This document shows, piece by piece, positions 9,114 to 17,037 of a DNA stretch of 64,000 bases. Each line of letters starts with the position of its first letter. Position 1 is the stretch's first letter. The notes beneath the pieces were generated by a model. The model worked only from the letters and a program-made list of their open reading frames with translations. It had not been told where the DNA came from and did not search any database. Source of the DNA: Nonomuraea turcica (GTDB taxonomy: Bacteria; Actinomycetota; Actinomycetes; Streptosporangiales; Streptosporangiaceae). The stretch lies in the NCBI RefSeq assembly GCF_030718205.1, contig NZ_JAUZQF010000016.1:186001-250000 (forward strand). Reading direction: 5' to 3'. A program made the translations under genes and the position numbers.

Positions 9114-10748
9114 ATGGCGGTGACCGATTCCCCGTACCAGGCCTACGAGACATCGGAGGCCGGCGAGAGCCTGCCACCGACTCGCTCCGTGCGCGATCGG
9201 GTCATACCTCCGATGCGCGGCAGCGTGCTGTGGGGGTGGATCGGGCCGCTACTGGTCACCGCCTTCGGCGGGATCCTGCGTTTCATGAACCTCGGCCATC
9301 CGAAGGCCGTGGTGTTCGACGAGACGTACTACATGAAAGACGCGTTCTCGCTGATCACGTGGGGTGTGGAGCGGGTCTCGATCAAGGACGCGGACAAGGC
9401 GATCCTGGCCGGCAACACGAACATCTGGCAGTCGTGCACCCAGGAGACACTCGACAAGTGCGCCTCCTACGTGGTGCACCCGCCGCTCGGCAAGTGGATG
9501 ATCGGCGTCGGCGAGTGGTTGTTCGGGCTCAACCCGATCGGCTGGCGGGTCAGCGCGGCGGTGATCGGCACGCTGTCCATCCTCATCCTGGCCAGGGTGG
9601 CGCGCAGGATGACCCGCTCGACGCTGCTGGGCTGCTTCGCCGGGCTGCTGCTGGCGCTGGACGGCCTGCACTTCGTGTTGTCGCGGACGGCGCTGCTGGA
9701 CATCTTCCTGATGTTCTGGGTGCTGGCCGCGTTCGCGTGCCTCGTGGTGGACCGTGACCAGGCGCGGGAGCGGCTGGTCACCTGGTATGAGAACTCGCCT
9801 GTCTCGCCGCAGGGGCCGTGGCTGGGGGCCAGGCCGTGGCGCCTGGCCGCCGGTGTGTGCCTGGCCTTCGCGATGTCGGTCAAGTGGTCGGGGCTGGCGT
9901 TCGCGGTGGCGTTCACGATCATGTCGCTGCTGTGGGACTTCGGGGCACGGCGGGCCGTGGGGTTGCGGCGTCCGTACGCGGGCGCGTTCAACAAGGACGT
10001 GCCGCAGGGGGTCCTGGCGTTCGGGATCGTGCCGTTCGTGGCGTACATGGCCACCTGGACCGGCTGGTTCGCGACGGACACCGGCTATGGGCGTAACTGG
10101 GAGCGGGCCACCACGGCGGACAATCCCTTGTTCTTCCTCTTCGACTCGATGCGGTCGTGGATCCAATACCAGTGGCAGGTCTTCTCCTTCCACAGCGACC
10201 TGGAGACCACGCATCCGTACATGTCCGAGCCGTGGCAGTGGCCGCTGCTGCTGCGCCCGGTCGCCTTCTACTACGAGGGCAAGCAGAACGCCTGCGGCGT
10301 CAAGGACTGCTCGGAGGCGGTGCTGGGCGTCGGCACGCCGGTGATCTGGTTCGGCGCGGTGGCGGCACTGGTGGCGTTGATCGCCTGGTACGTCTCCTCG
10401 CGGGACTGGCGGGCCGGGGCCGTGTTGCTGGCCTACGCCATGGGCTGGCTGCCGTGGTTCTACTTCGCCCTCGCCGACAACCGCACGATGTTCCTGTTCT
10501 ACGCCATCCCGATGGTGCCGTTCATGGTGCTGGCCATCACGTTGTGCGCCGGGCTGCTGATAGGACCGTCCACGCGGACGGCCGAAGGTGTCGTGACGGC
10601 GCGGCGTACGTGGGGGGCGGCCATCGTGGGCGCCTACGCCCTGCTAGCCTTGATCAACTTCTGGTGGCTGCACCCGATCCTGACTGCTGAGCTGATCCCG
10701 TACGCCGAGTGGAAGGCCCGCATGTTGTTCGAAAAACGATGGATCTGA
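9114..10748 (+). CDS. Dolichyl/polyprenyl-phosphate-mannose-protein mannosyltransferase (PMT), copy 2
   Basis: 544 residues, GT39. It carries VVFDETYYMKDA and HPPLGKWMIGVGEWLFG, like copy 1, and matches it along the whole length, for example ARRMTRSTLLGC, SRTALLDIFLMFW and SSRDWRAGAVLLA. The N-terminal cytoplasmic tail is longer and acidic. ATG 9114 is preceded at 6 nt by TACGAT and has no ribosome site, so it is probably leaderless. This copy is divergent from rsmI, the arrangement seen in most relatives, and is the likelier ancestral locus. It has no obvious downstream partner. Confidence 0.92.
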   Translation: MAVTDSPYQAYETSEAGESLPPTRSVRDRVIPPMRGSVLWGWIGPLLVTAFGGILRFMNLGHPKAVVFDETYYMKDAFSLITWGVERVSIKDADKAILAGNTNIWQSCTQETLDKCASYVVHPPLGKWMIGVGEWLFGLNPIGWRVSAAVIGTLSILILARVARRMTRSTLLGCFAGLLLALDGLHFVLSRTALLDIFLMFWVLAAFACLVVDRDQARERLVTWYENSPVSPQGPWLGARPWRLAAGVCLAFAMSVKWSGLAFAVAFTIMSLLWDFGARRAVGLRRPYAGAFNKDVPQGVLAFGIVPFVAYMATWTGWFATDTGYGRNWERATTADNPLFFLFDSMRSWIQYQWQVFSFHSDLETTHPYMSEPWQWPLLLRPVAFYYEGKQNACGVKDCSEAVLGVGTPVIWFGAVAALVALIAWYVSSRDWRAGAVLLAYAMGWLPWFYFALADNRTMFLFYAIPMVPFMVLAITLCAGLLIGPSTRTAEGVVTARRTWGAAIVGAYALLALINFWWLHPILTAELIPYAEWKARMLFEKRWI

Positions 10749-10861
10749 TCCGGTTACCGCCTGTCGTATAGTGCTTTCTTAGGGTAGTCACTGTGCAAGA
10801 CCCAATACGGACCGGATTCGGTCATCGTCAGGCCAGGGGTCGATACGGCAAACTTCCAGGC

Positions 10862-12064
10862 ATGAGTGCACCGGATGTCACCGCCCTTCTCGCCGAGTTG
10901 GAGCGCTCTCACCCGGAGCTGGCCGAAGACGCCAGGACCGCCGTCGGCTGGCTGACGGGTGGGGAGCCGCTGGAGACGGTGACCCAGCTCGATGTCTGCG
11001 AGTTCCTCTGGTACACGTTGCCGCTGAAGGTGGGCGGCGACCACGAGCGATTGGCACGCTCGCTCGGGCGGCTGCTCCAGCTGGGTGGGATGGAGCGTTA
11101 CGCGGCCTTGTGCGTGTCCCCGACGACCCTGCAGATCCTGCGCACCTACGCCCGCGAGGGCGAGGACGCGGGCACGAGCGCCTACCAGCAGGCGCTCGAG
11201 GCCACGGGCGTACTGCCGCCCGACGTGCCGGAGCTCCAGTGGAGCATGATCATGGGGCCGGAGGAGCTGGGCGCGCACGTCGCCTGCGCCGCGGCCCTGG
11301 AGCTGGCCATCGTCTCCGGCGAGACGGTGGACCGGTCCGCGCTGACCCGCCGCTGGCTCACCGAGCCGCGCACCGAGCTGGGCGGGGACAGCTGGCTCAA
11401 CCGGGTGCACGGCGAGCGCCTCAACCGCTGGGTGCTGGGCCGCGGCCCGGCCAGGCGGGAGCTGGCTCAGCCGTTCGAGGTGCGCCTGCACGCGCCCGTG
11501 AGCCCCCAGCCCTTGCCTGCCCTGCACGGCCTGCTGTCCCTGGCGGCCAGGGAGGGCACGCTGCCGCTGCGGCTGGCGCCGTCCCCGGAGGCGCTCAGGC
11601 TGCGCGAGCTGGCCGAGCGGGAGCTGGGCGCCATCAGCCGGGACGGCACGAGGCTGGTCATCACCGACTATGGCCAGCGGCTGCTCACCTCGCCTGAGGC
11701 CATGTGGTCGGCGGTCACCAAGCTGCTGCTGGCCAAGGGCGAGCACGAGTTCGAGGTGTCGGCCAGGGAGGCCGCGCTCATGTTGCTCGCCGACGGCACG
11801 CTGATGTCGCCGGCCAAGCTGCACGAGCGGGTCGCGGAGGTGGTCGGCGGCGAGGGCTGGCATCCGGCCAGAGGGCTGCGGGACGTCGCCACGCCGGTGG
11901 CGGATCTGGTCTCTCAGCTGACCGCGCTGGGGCTGGCGTTCAGCGACGAGCTGGTGGTGCGGATGGACCGGCCGGGGCAACTGGCCGCCCTGGCGGCCCT
12001 GCGCGCCCATGCCCTGCGCCCGCGCAAGTACGTCAGCTCGGGGCGGCGCACGAGCTCTGGCTGA
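10862..12064 (+). CDS. Conserved actinobacterial protein of unknown function
   Basis: About 400 residues. I do not recognise a catalytic family. It is soluble, mostly helical and rich in Leu, Ala, Glu and Arg, with no signal peptide or membrane segment. A start at 10862 (MSAPDV) is chosen because the preceding 23 codons are poor in coding character. The C-terminus ends in a short basic tail, SSGRRTSSG. Two segments of its 3' end (11765-11799 and 12031-12066) recur, fused together, at 14095-14165 downstream of the next two genes, showing that this locus was once duplicated. Confidence 0.7.
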   Translation: MSAPDVTALLAELERSHPELAEDARTAVGWLTGGEPLETVTQLDVCEFLWYTLPLKVGGDHERLARSLGRLLQLGGMERYAALCVSPTTLQILRTYAREGEDAGTSAYQQALEATGVLPPDVPELQWSMIMGPEELGAHVACAAALELAIVSGETVDRSALTRRWLTEPRTELGGDSWLNRVHGERLNRWVLGRGPARRELAQPFEVRLHAPVSPQPLPALHGLLSLAAREGTLPLRLAPSPEALRLRELAERELGAISRDGTRLVITDYGQRLLTSPEAMWSAVTKLLLAKGEHEFEVSAREAALMLLADGTLMSPAKLHERVAEVVGGEGWHPARGLRDVATPVADLVSQLTALGLAFSDELVVRMDRPGQLAALAALRAHALRPRKYVSSGRRTSSG

Positions 12065-12118
12065 TCAATCACGATCACCCTTCTGGAACTGGCTGTTTCG
12101 AAATCAACGTCTCATAAC

Positions 12119-12871
12119 TCAGGTTCTGAGACTGCGGTAGATCGTCGCTCTGGAGACCCCGAAGGCGGCGGCGATCTCCTCGACGGCCTGCCCGGAGTCG
12201 TACAGGCGGCGCGCCTGGGCGGTCTGCTCCTCGCTCAGCGCGGCAGGGCGCCCGCCGCCCCGTCCGCGCGGGCGCCCACGTGTGGGCGGGCCGGCCACCC
12301 GTCCGTCCGCATCCTGTGCAGGAGGGTCGCCGAGCAGTGCCCTGGCGCCGTCGAGGATGAGGTGCCTGAGCCGGTCGGCGGGCACGTCGTGGAAGAGCAC
12401 GACGGGGTCGGCCAGGCCCGCGACCACCTGCGAGGCGCGCACGCGCTGCCCGAGGTCGCCGCCCGGCCCGGAGACGAGGTCGTTGGCCAGCGCGATCGCG
12501 GCGCGGAACCGCCCCTCCAGCGGCGCCTCGACCAGCAGCGACATGTCCCTGACCAGCATGCTCAACGTCTCGCGGTGACGCAGGTGCACATCGACGTAGC
12601 CCTCGATCGCCCGCCACCGCACTGTTTCGGGGTCGCCGTGCGACTCCGCCTCGCCGAGCACCTCCTCGAGTTCGTCGAGCAGGGGCAGGGTGAGGCGGTG
12701 CAGGATCTCGTCCTTGGCGGCGAAGTGGTAGTAGAGAGCGGCCTTGGTGATGCCCACCCGCTCGGCGATGGCCTGCATGGACGTCGCGCGGTAGCCACGG
12801 GCGGCGAACAGCGCGCGGGCGGCTGCGAGGATCCGCCGCGGGGTGGTCTCGGCGGCGTCTGGGGCGCTCAT
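12119..12871 (-). CDS. TetR-family repressor with an extra C-terminal Hin/resolvase-type HTH
   Basis: 250 residues. The N-terminal TetR HTH is RRILAAARALF...ITKAALYYHF. After the ligand-binding core comes an Arg/Gly-rich linker and a second HTH at the C-terminus (LSEEQTAQARRLYDSG...GVSRATIYRSL), of the type found at the end of Hin-like recombinases. The ATG at 12871 has AGGAG 4 nt upstream; the longer reading to 12916 lacks one. It is divergent from the alpha/beta hydrolase at 13116. The same two-HTH architecture is found at 27383-28105, and the two cores are clearly homologous. Confidence 0.85.
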   Translation of the reverse strand: MSAPDAAETTPRRILAAARALFAARGYRATSMQAIAERVGITKAALYYHFAAKDEILHRLTLPLLDELEEVLGEAESHGDPETVRWRAIEGYVDVHLRHRETLSMLVRDMSLLVEAPLEGRFRAAIALANDLVSGPGGDLGQRVRASQVVAGLADPVVLFHDVPADRLRHLILDGARALLGDPPAQDADGRVAGPPTRGRPRGRGGGRPAALSEEQTAQARRLYDSGQAVEEIAAAFGVSRATIYRSLRT

Positions 12872-12908
12872 GGAACTCCTGTGGACCTGGTTCGCCGCGG
12901 ACATCGTA

Positions 12909-12955
12909 CTTACCACGGGTCAAATCTGCGGCGATGATGCTTACCGCTTGGTAAG
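12909..12955. promoter_or_regulatory. TetR operator pair
   Basis: CTTACC-GCTT-GGTAAG is a perfect dyad at 12940-12955. A degenerate second copy, CTTACC-ACG-GGTCAA, is at 12909-12923. Both lie between the TetR gene and the divergent hydrolase gene, so the regulator probably controls both. This is inferred from symmetry and position. Confidence 0.6.
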
Positions 12956-13115
12956 TCTACGGCTGTTAGGCATGATCAGCATGTCCGGGCAGAGGCGGGC
13001 GGACGACAGCCACCCGCGGAATGTAATCCGGATCACTGACCACGCCTGTCACGCTGGCCCGCGCTGTCCCGTCCTGAGCTCGTGAACATCCTCCCGACCA
13101 AGGCAAGGGATCACC

Positions 13116-14096
13116 ATGGTTCGACGTGACAACGCAGCCCTATCGGTGCGCAGGCGACGCTGGCCTCGCTGGTTGGCGGCTGCGATGGCGCTGCTGGTGG
13201 CCGGGATGCTGTTCGGCGCGTACGGCTGGCAGCCGGCCGAGGACGGCCGCGCTTTCCGCTCGCCGTACCTGGCCCAGGTCGGCTCGCGCTACGCCGACAC
13301 CCCTATCGCCCGCTTCCACTACATCCAGGCCGGATCCGGCACCCCGGTGATCCTGCTCTCCCCCGGCGGCACCTCGGTCATCGGCTGGAAGGACCAGCTC
13401 AACGTGCTGGCCCGCGACCACACCGTGTACGTGGTCGACCTTCCCGGCCAGGGCTACACCCAGCTGAAAGACCCCGGCTTCGCCTTCGACCTGGACGCCA
13501 TGGTCTCCGCCGTCGGCGCGTTCCTGGACGACCTCGGCATACGGCAGGCCGCCCTGGCGGGCAACTCCTGGAGCGGCGGCTGGGCCCTGGCCTTCGCCCA
13601 GCGCCACCCCGACCGCGTCACCAAACTCGCCCTGCTGGACGCCACCGGACTGGACCTGCCGGGCACCATGATGTGGGAATCCCTGAAGATCCCCGTCATC
13701 GGCGAGCTCGCCGTCAAGCTGTCCACCGGCAAATCCACCGTCCGCAGCCTGGCCGAGGGCATGATGGTCAACAAACAGCGCCTGACCGAGCAACTGCTGG
13801 ACGAGTGGTGGGCGCCGATGACCTTCCACGACAACATCCGCGCCACCTACCTGCTGGAACGCCGCCTGGACTGGGCACAGACCGAACGCGCCCTGCCCGC
13901 CACCAAGACCCCGACCCTGGTGCTGTGGGGCAGCCAGGACACCATCCAGCCCGTCGAACGCGCCCACCGCTTCGCCGAACTGCTCCCCAACGAGCAGCTC
14001 GTGATCCTGGACGGCTGCGGCCACGCCCCGCAACTGGACTGCCTGGAGCCGGTCAACCGCCACCTCCAGGCCTTCTTCGCCGACCCTCAGCGGTAG
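13116..14096 (+). CDS. Membrane-anchored or exported alpha/beta hydrolase
   Basis: 326 residues. An Arg-rich start (RRRRWPRW) is followed by one hydrophobic helix of about 20 residues, giving a signal anchor. The hydrolase domain shows ILLSPGGTS (oxyanion region), VVDLPGQGYT, the nucleophile elbow AGNSWSGG, the acid LVLWGSQD and the terminal GCGHAPQLD His. The catalytic triad is therefore complete. The ATG has AAGGGA 5 nt upstream. Substrate unknown; haloalkane dehalogenase/epoxide hydrolase-like and peptidase-like members share this pattern. The gene lies between a divergent TetR and the duplicated scar at 14095. Confidence 0.85.
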   Translation: MVRRDNAALSVRRRRWPRWLAAAMALLVAGMLFGAYGWQPAEDGRAFRSPYLAQVGSRYADTPIARFHYIQAGSGTPVILLSPGGTSVIGWKDQLNVLARDHTVYVVDLPGQGYTQLKDPGFAFDLDAMVSAVGAFLDDLGIRQAALAGNSWSGGWALAFAQRHPDRVTKLALLDATGLDLPGTMMWESLKIPVIGELAVKLSTGKSTVRSLAEGMMVNKQRLTEQLLDEWWAPMTFHDNIRATYLLERRLDWAQTERALPATKTPTLVLWGSQDTIQPVERAHRFAELLPNEQLVILDGCGHAPQLDCLEPVNRHLQAFFADPQR

Positions 14097-14559
14097 GGAG
14101 GCCGCGCTCATGGTGCTCGCCGACGGCACCGTCAGCTCGGGCCGGCGCACCAGCTCTGGGTGATCGACCTTCTGGAACCCTTCGGATCGCCCGCTTGAAT
14201 TCGGGGCATTCGACCAGCGGGTCGTGCTCGCAGACCGCCGCGTGGCGCAGGCTGTCGCGCAGCCGGGTCAGCTGCGCGACCCGCGCGTCCACCTCACGTT
14301 CCTTGGCCGCCAGGTGCTCGCGCAGCCGCGTGTCCGACGGCCTGGCCTGCAGGAACGCGGCGATCTCGGAGAGAGTGAACCCGGCGTCGCGGGCGCACGT
14401 GATCAGCGCCAGGCGCTCCAGCGTCTCCGGCCGGTAAGCGCGCCGCAGCCCATTGCGTCCGTCGGCTTCGATGAGGCCCTTGCGCTCGTAGAACCGCAAC
14501 GCGGAGGCGGCCAGCCCGCTGCGCCTGGCCACCTCGCCGATGTCGAGCAACGTGTCCAT
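14053..14559 (-). CDS. MerR-family transcriptional regulator with a read-through C-terminal tail
   Basis: 168 residues. The MerR winged HTH is IGEVARRSGLAASALRFYER, followed by GLRRAYR and a dimerisation helix. C-terminal CEHDPLVECPEF looks like the metal or thiol region of SoxR/ZntR-like members. Relatives normally end near here, at about 130-140 residues. The last 35-40 residues are antisense to the duplication scar and the end of the hydrolase gene, so the native stop was probably lost when the scar formed. Divergent from the MBL-fold gene, with which it shares a MerR-type promoter. Confidence 0.85.
   Translation of the reverse strand: MDTLLDIGEVARRSGLAASALRFYERKGLIEADGRNGLRRAYRPETLERLALITCARDAGFTLSEIAAFLQARPSDTRLREHLAAKEREVDARVAQLTRLRDSLRHAAVCEHDPLVECPEFKRAIRRVPEGRSPRAGAPARADGAVGEHHERGLPTAEGRRRRPGGGG
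14095..14180 (+). pseudogene. Scar of a duplicated 10862-12064 gene (internal deletion)
   Basis: 14095-14129 matches 11765-11799 at 34 of 35 bases. 14130-14165 then matches 12031-12066 with three differences, including the same TGA stop. The 3' flank shares CCTTCTGGAAC. The result is an in-frame fusion reading ALMVLADGT-VSSGRRTSSG-stop, lacking the 231 bp between the two blocks. This is the remnant of a second copy of the upstream gene, now 2 kb away across the TetR/hydrolase pair. No transposase is nearby. Confidence 0.8.
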
Positions 14560-14567
14560 CTGGCTCC

Positions 14568-14598
14568 TTGACTTGAACCGCGCTTCAAGTCGCAGTCT
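14568..14598 (+). promoter_or_regulatory. MerR-type promoter with 19-bp spacer and dyad operator
   Basis: -35 TTGACT (14568-14573) and -10 CAGTCT (14593-14598) are separated by 19 bp, the over-long spacing that MerR proteins untwist. Inside lies the dyad ACTTGAA-CCGCGC-TTCAAGT (14571-14590). The MBL gene ATG is 6 nt after the -10 box, so its mRNA is leaderless. Confidence 0.75.
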
Positions 14599-14604
14599 AG
14601 CCAC

Positions 14605-15396
14605 ATGCGAATTCACCATTTGAATCTCGGCTCCATGCGCGAGATCCACGCGCTCGACGGCGGCCCGGCCGCGCGGGCCGTATGCCACGCCCTGCTCATC
14701 GAGACCCCGGCCTCCGGGCTGGTGTTGGTGGAGGCCGGGCTCGGCACCGACGACGTGACCCGTCCGGGTGAGCTGCTTGAACACGAATGGACGGAGCTCG
14801 TCGAGCCGATCCTGTCGCCTGCCGAGACCGCCGTGCGGCAGGTCGCCGAGCTCGGCCACGACCCCGCCGACGTGCGCCACATCGTGCTCACCCACCTGGA
14901 CGTGGACCACAGCGGCGGCCTGCCGGACTTCCCCGGCGCCCAGGTGCACGTCATGGAGGTGGAGCTGAAGGCCGCGCTCACGCAGGCGCCGAGCCGTCGC
15001 TACCGGCCCGGCCACTGGGCGCACGGGCCGCGCTGGGTCACCTATCCCGGTACGGGCACCCGCTGGCTGGGCGTGGAGGGAGTCATGCCGCTCACCGGCC
15101 TGCCGGAGGAGATCCTGCTCGTGCCGCTCGACGGGCACACGGAGGGGCACGCCGGGGTCGCGGTCCACGACGGTGACCGGTGGCTGCTGCACGCCGGCGA
15201 CGCGTACTTCCACCACGGCGAAATCTCCAAAGATCCGCAGTCCCATCCGCTGATGGACATCGTGCAGCTCGACTCGCAGGTCGACGCCGAGCGCCGGATG
15301 TCCAGCCAGGAACGACTGCGCGCGCTCGCCCACGACCACGGGGTCGCCGTCTTCTGCGCACACGACCCCTGGGAGCTGTCCGATTACCAGGAGTAG
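14605..15396 (+). CDS. Metallo-beta-lactamase-fold hydrolase
   Basis: 263 residues. The zinc signature is THLDVDHSGG (HxDxDH type), with further ligands in DGHTEGHAGV, HAGDAYF and the C-terminal FCAHDPWE. The fold and motif order resemble quorum-quenching lactonases (AHL lactonase-like), but the substrate cannot be read from the sequence. There is no signal peptide, so it is cytoplasmic. Expression should depend on the divergent MerR regulator through the 19-bp-spacer promoter just upstream. Confidence 0.85.
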   Translation: MRIHHLNLGSMREIHALDGGPAARAVCHALLIETPASGLVLVEAGLGTDDVTRPGELLEHEWTELVEPILSPAETAVRQVAELGHDPADVRHIVLTHLDVDHSGGLPDFPGAQVHVMEVELKAALTQAPSRRYRPGHWAHGPRWVTYPGTGTRWLGVEGVMPLTGLPEEILLVPLDGHTEGHAGVAVHDGDRWLLHAGDAYFHHGEISKDPQSHPLMDIVQLDSQVDAERRMSSQERLRALAHDHGVAVFCAHDPWELSDYQE

Positions 15397-15409
15397 TTAC
15401 CATGCCGTC

Positions 15410-16342
15410 ATGGAACTCTTCCCCGCCATGCCGCTCGCGGAGTGGGCCGAGGTCAAGGACACCTTTCACCGGTTCGCGCAGATCGTCGGCAAGATCCGGC
15501 TGGCGTCGAGCAATCGACGTAACCACTGGTGGCAGGTGCCGTTCCATCCGACGGGGCGCGGGCTGACGACGCGGCCGATGGGCGGGCTGGGCGAGCAGCC
15601 GCTGTTCAGCATCGACTTCGACCTCGTACGGCACCGCCTGGTGGTGGACGTGCTCGACGGCCGCAGCGCGGAGTTCAGCCTGATCGGGCAGTCGGTGGCG
15701 TCGTTCTACCAGCGGTTGTTCGACACCTTGGCGGGGCTGGGGATCCGGCCGGACATCCGGGCGGTGCCGTTCGACCTGGGGGACGACATGCCGTTCCCCG
15801 AGGACACGGTGCACGCGCGCTACGACCCGGTACTGATCAACCGGTATTGGCGGATCCTGTCGCAGGTGGCGCAGCTGCTCGACCGATTCGCCGCGGACTT
15901 CTCCGGCAAGACCAGTCCCGTGCACCACTTCTGGCACACGTTCGACATCGCGGTGACGCGGTTCACCGGACGTGCCGTGGGGGTGTCGCCGGAGGTCGAT
16001 CCGGTGACCCGGGAGGCGTACAGCTGTGAGGTGATCAGCTCGGGGTTCTGGTTCGGGGACAGGGAGCGGCCGTGGCCGGCGTTCTACTCCTACACCGCGC
16101 CGGAACCCGAGGGTCTGGAACGGGAACCGCTGCGGCCGGAGCAGGCCGAGTGGATCGCCTCGCGCGGCAGCCACCTGGCGGTGCTGCGGTACGACGACGT
16201 CCGAGCCATGGCGAATCCGGTCACCGGCGTGCTGGAGTTCCTGGACAGCGCCTACCAGGCGGGGGCCCGGCTGACCGGCCTCGACGTGGAGGCGTTGGCC
16301 TGCCCCGGAGGCGTGACGGACCCGCACCACGCCAAGGCGTGA
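15410..16342 (+). CDS. DUF5996 family protein
   Basis: 310 residues. It shows the DUF5996 pattern: RNHWWQVPFHPTGRGLTT, VVDVLDGR, and SPVHHFWHTFDIAVTRF with a His-rich motif, then GFWFGDRERPWPAFYSY. The conserved His and Asp residues suggest an enzyme, but no activity is established for the family. It starts 13 bp after the MBL gene and may be in the same transcript. A strong hairpin terminator follows the stop by 8 bp. Confidence 0.75.
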   Translation: MELFPAMPLAEWAEVKDTFHRFAQIVGKIRLASSNRRNHWWQVPFHPTGRGLTTRPMGGLGEQPLFSIDFDLVRHRLVVDVLDGRSAEFSLIGQSVASFYQRLFDTLAGLGIRPDIRAVPFDLGDDMPFPEDTVHARYDPVLINRYWRILSQVAQLLDRFAADFSGKTSPVHHFWHTFDIAVTRFTGRAVGVSPEVDPVTREAYSCEVISSGFWFGDRERPWPAFYSYTAPEPEGLEREPLRPEQAEWIASRGSHLAVLRYDDVRAMANPVTGVLEFLDSAYQAGARLTGLDVEALACPGGVTDPHHAKA

Positions 16343-16350
16343 ACACACGA

Positions 16351-16382
16351 GAGCGCCCGCCCTCCGAGGAGGGCGGGCGCTC
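16351..16382 (+). terminator. Perfect 14-bp stem-loop terminator
   Basis: Left arm 16351-16364 and right arm 16369-16382 are exact complements (GAGCGCCCGCCCTC) closing a CGAG tetraloop. There is no T-run, as is common in high-GC actinomycetes. It lies 8 bp after the DUF5996 stop and may serve both strands. Confidence 0.85.
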
Positions 16383-16563
16383 AACGAGTGCGTACCGGTG
16401 TGCAGGTCGCCTCTCGGCGAAAGGCACAACGCGGCTCCAGCCGAACGGTAGTCCGCGAAGGCAATAGGTGAGGCCCGGGGACACTGGACACACCGGCCAC
16501 GATCTATGTAACCACACCCCGCGGCGGAACATTCCCCGCCCCGCCGCACAATTTTCCGGCGGC
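16383..16563. other. Intergenic region, possible structured RNA
   Basis: 181 bp between the terminator and the end of the convergent MerR gene. It has local GC-rich hairpin potential (for example around 16402-16440) but no convincing ORF and no ncRNA family that I recognise. Confidence 0.3.
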
Positions 16564-16992
16564 TCACTCCGTCACGTGGTCTGCCGCGAGCTGGTCGAGC
16601 GTGTAGCCCTCGAGCAGCTGGTCCACCATGCCGATCCAGGTTTGGCACTCCCGGGCAGGGTGCTCGGCCGGGCACTCGATGGAGTGCCGCAACACCCACT
16701 GCGCCGCCTTGGCCCGGTGGATGAGCTCCTCCAGCACGTCGATCTGCTCGGCCGCGGCCGTCCGCCACTCCTCCCCCGGCGCGTGCAGCACGGCCCCGGC
16801 GGTGTCCAGCGAGATGCCGAGCTGCTGCATCGTCCGCAGAAAGGCCAGAAACCGCAGCTCTTGCCTGCCGTACATACGGCGGCCCCCGGTGCGGGTGACG
16901 GGGGTGACCAGGCCACGTTCCTCGTAGTAACGCAGCGCGGAGGCATTCATCCCGACGAGGCGGGCAGCCTCCCCAATGGGAATGAGGTCCAT
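16564..16992 (-). CDS. MerR-family transcriptional regulator
   Basis: 142 residues. N-terminal HTH IGEAARLVGMNASALRYYEERG, then GGRRMYGRQELRFL and an effector region with CPAEHPARECQTW, two cysteines and a histidine that could sense a metal or thiol. The ATG is at 16992. It is divergent from the methyltransferase gene, with a 19-bp-spacer promoter between them, as in the MerR/MBL pair 2.4 kb upstream. The two regulators are different in sequence, so they are not a simple duplication. Confidence 0.88.
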   Translation of the reverse strand: MDLIPIGEAARLVGMNASALRYYEERGLVTPVTRTGGRRMYGRQELRFLAFLRTMQQLGISLDTAGAVLHAPGEEWRTAAAEQIDVLEELIHRAKAAQWVLRHSIECPAEHPARECQTWIGMVDQLLEGYTLDQLAADHVTE

Positions 16993-17000
16993 GTCACCAT

Positions 17001-17031
17001 TTGACCTCAAGCCGACTTGAACCGCTTTGGT
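17001..17031 (+). promoter_or_regulatory. MerR-type promoter with 19-bp spacer
   Basis: -35 TTGACC (17001-17006), 19-bp spacer, -10 TTTGGT (17026-17031). The spacer contains TCAAG-CCGA-CTTGA, a dyad built from the same half-site letters as the operator at 14571-14590. It drives the methyltransferase gene. Confidence 0.65.
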
Positions 17032-17037
17032 GGAGGT

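Noticed and set aside
9037..9177. N-terminal extension of RsmI to 9177
   Set aside because: It would overlap the divergent PMT start and adds residues absent from the family.
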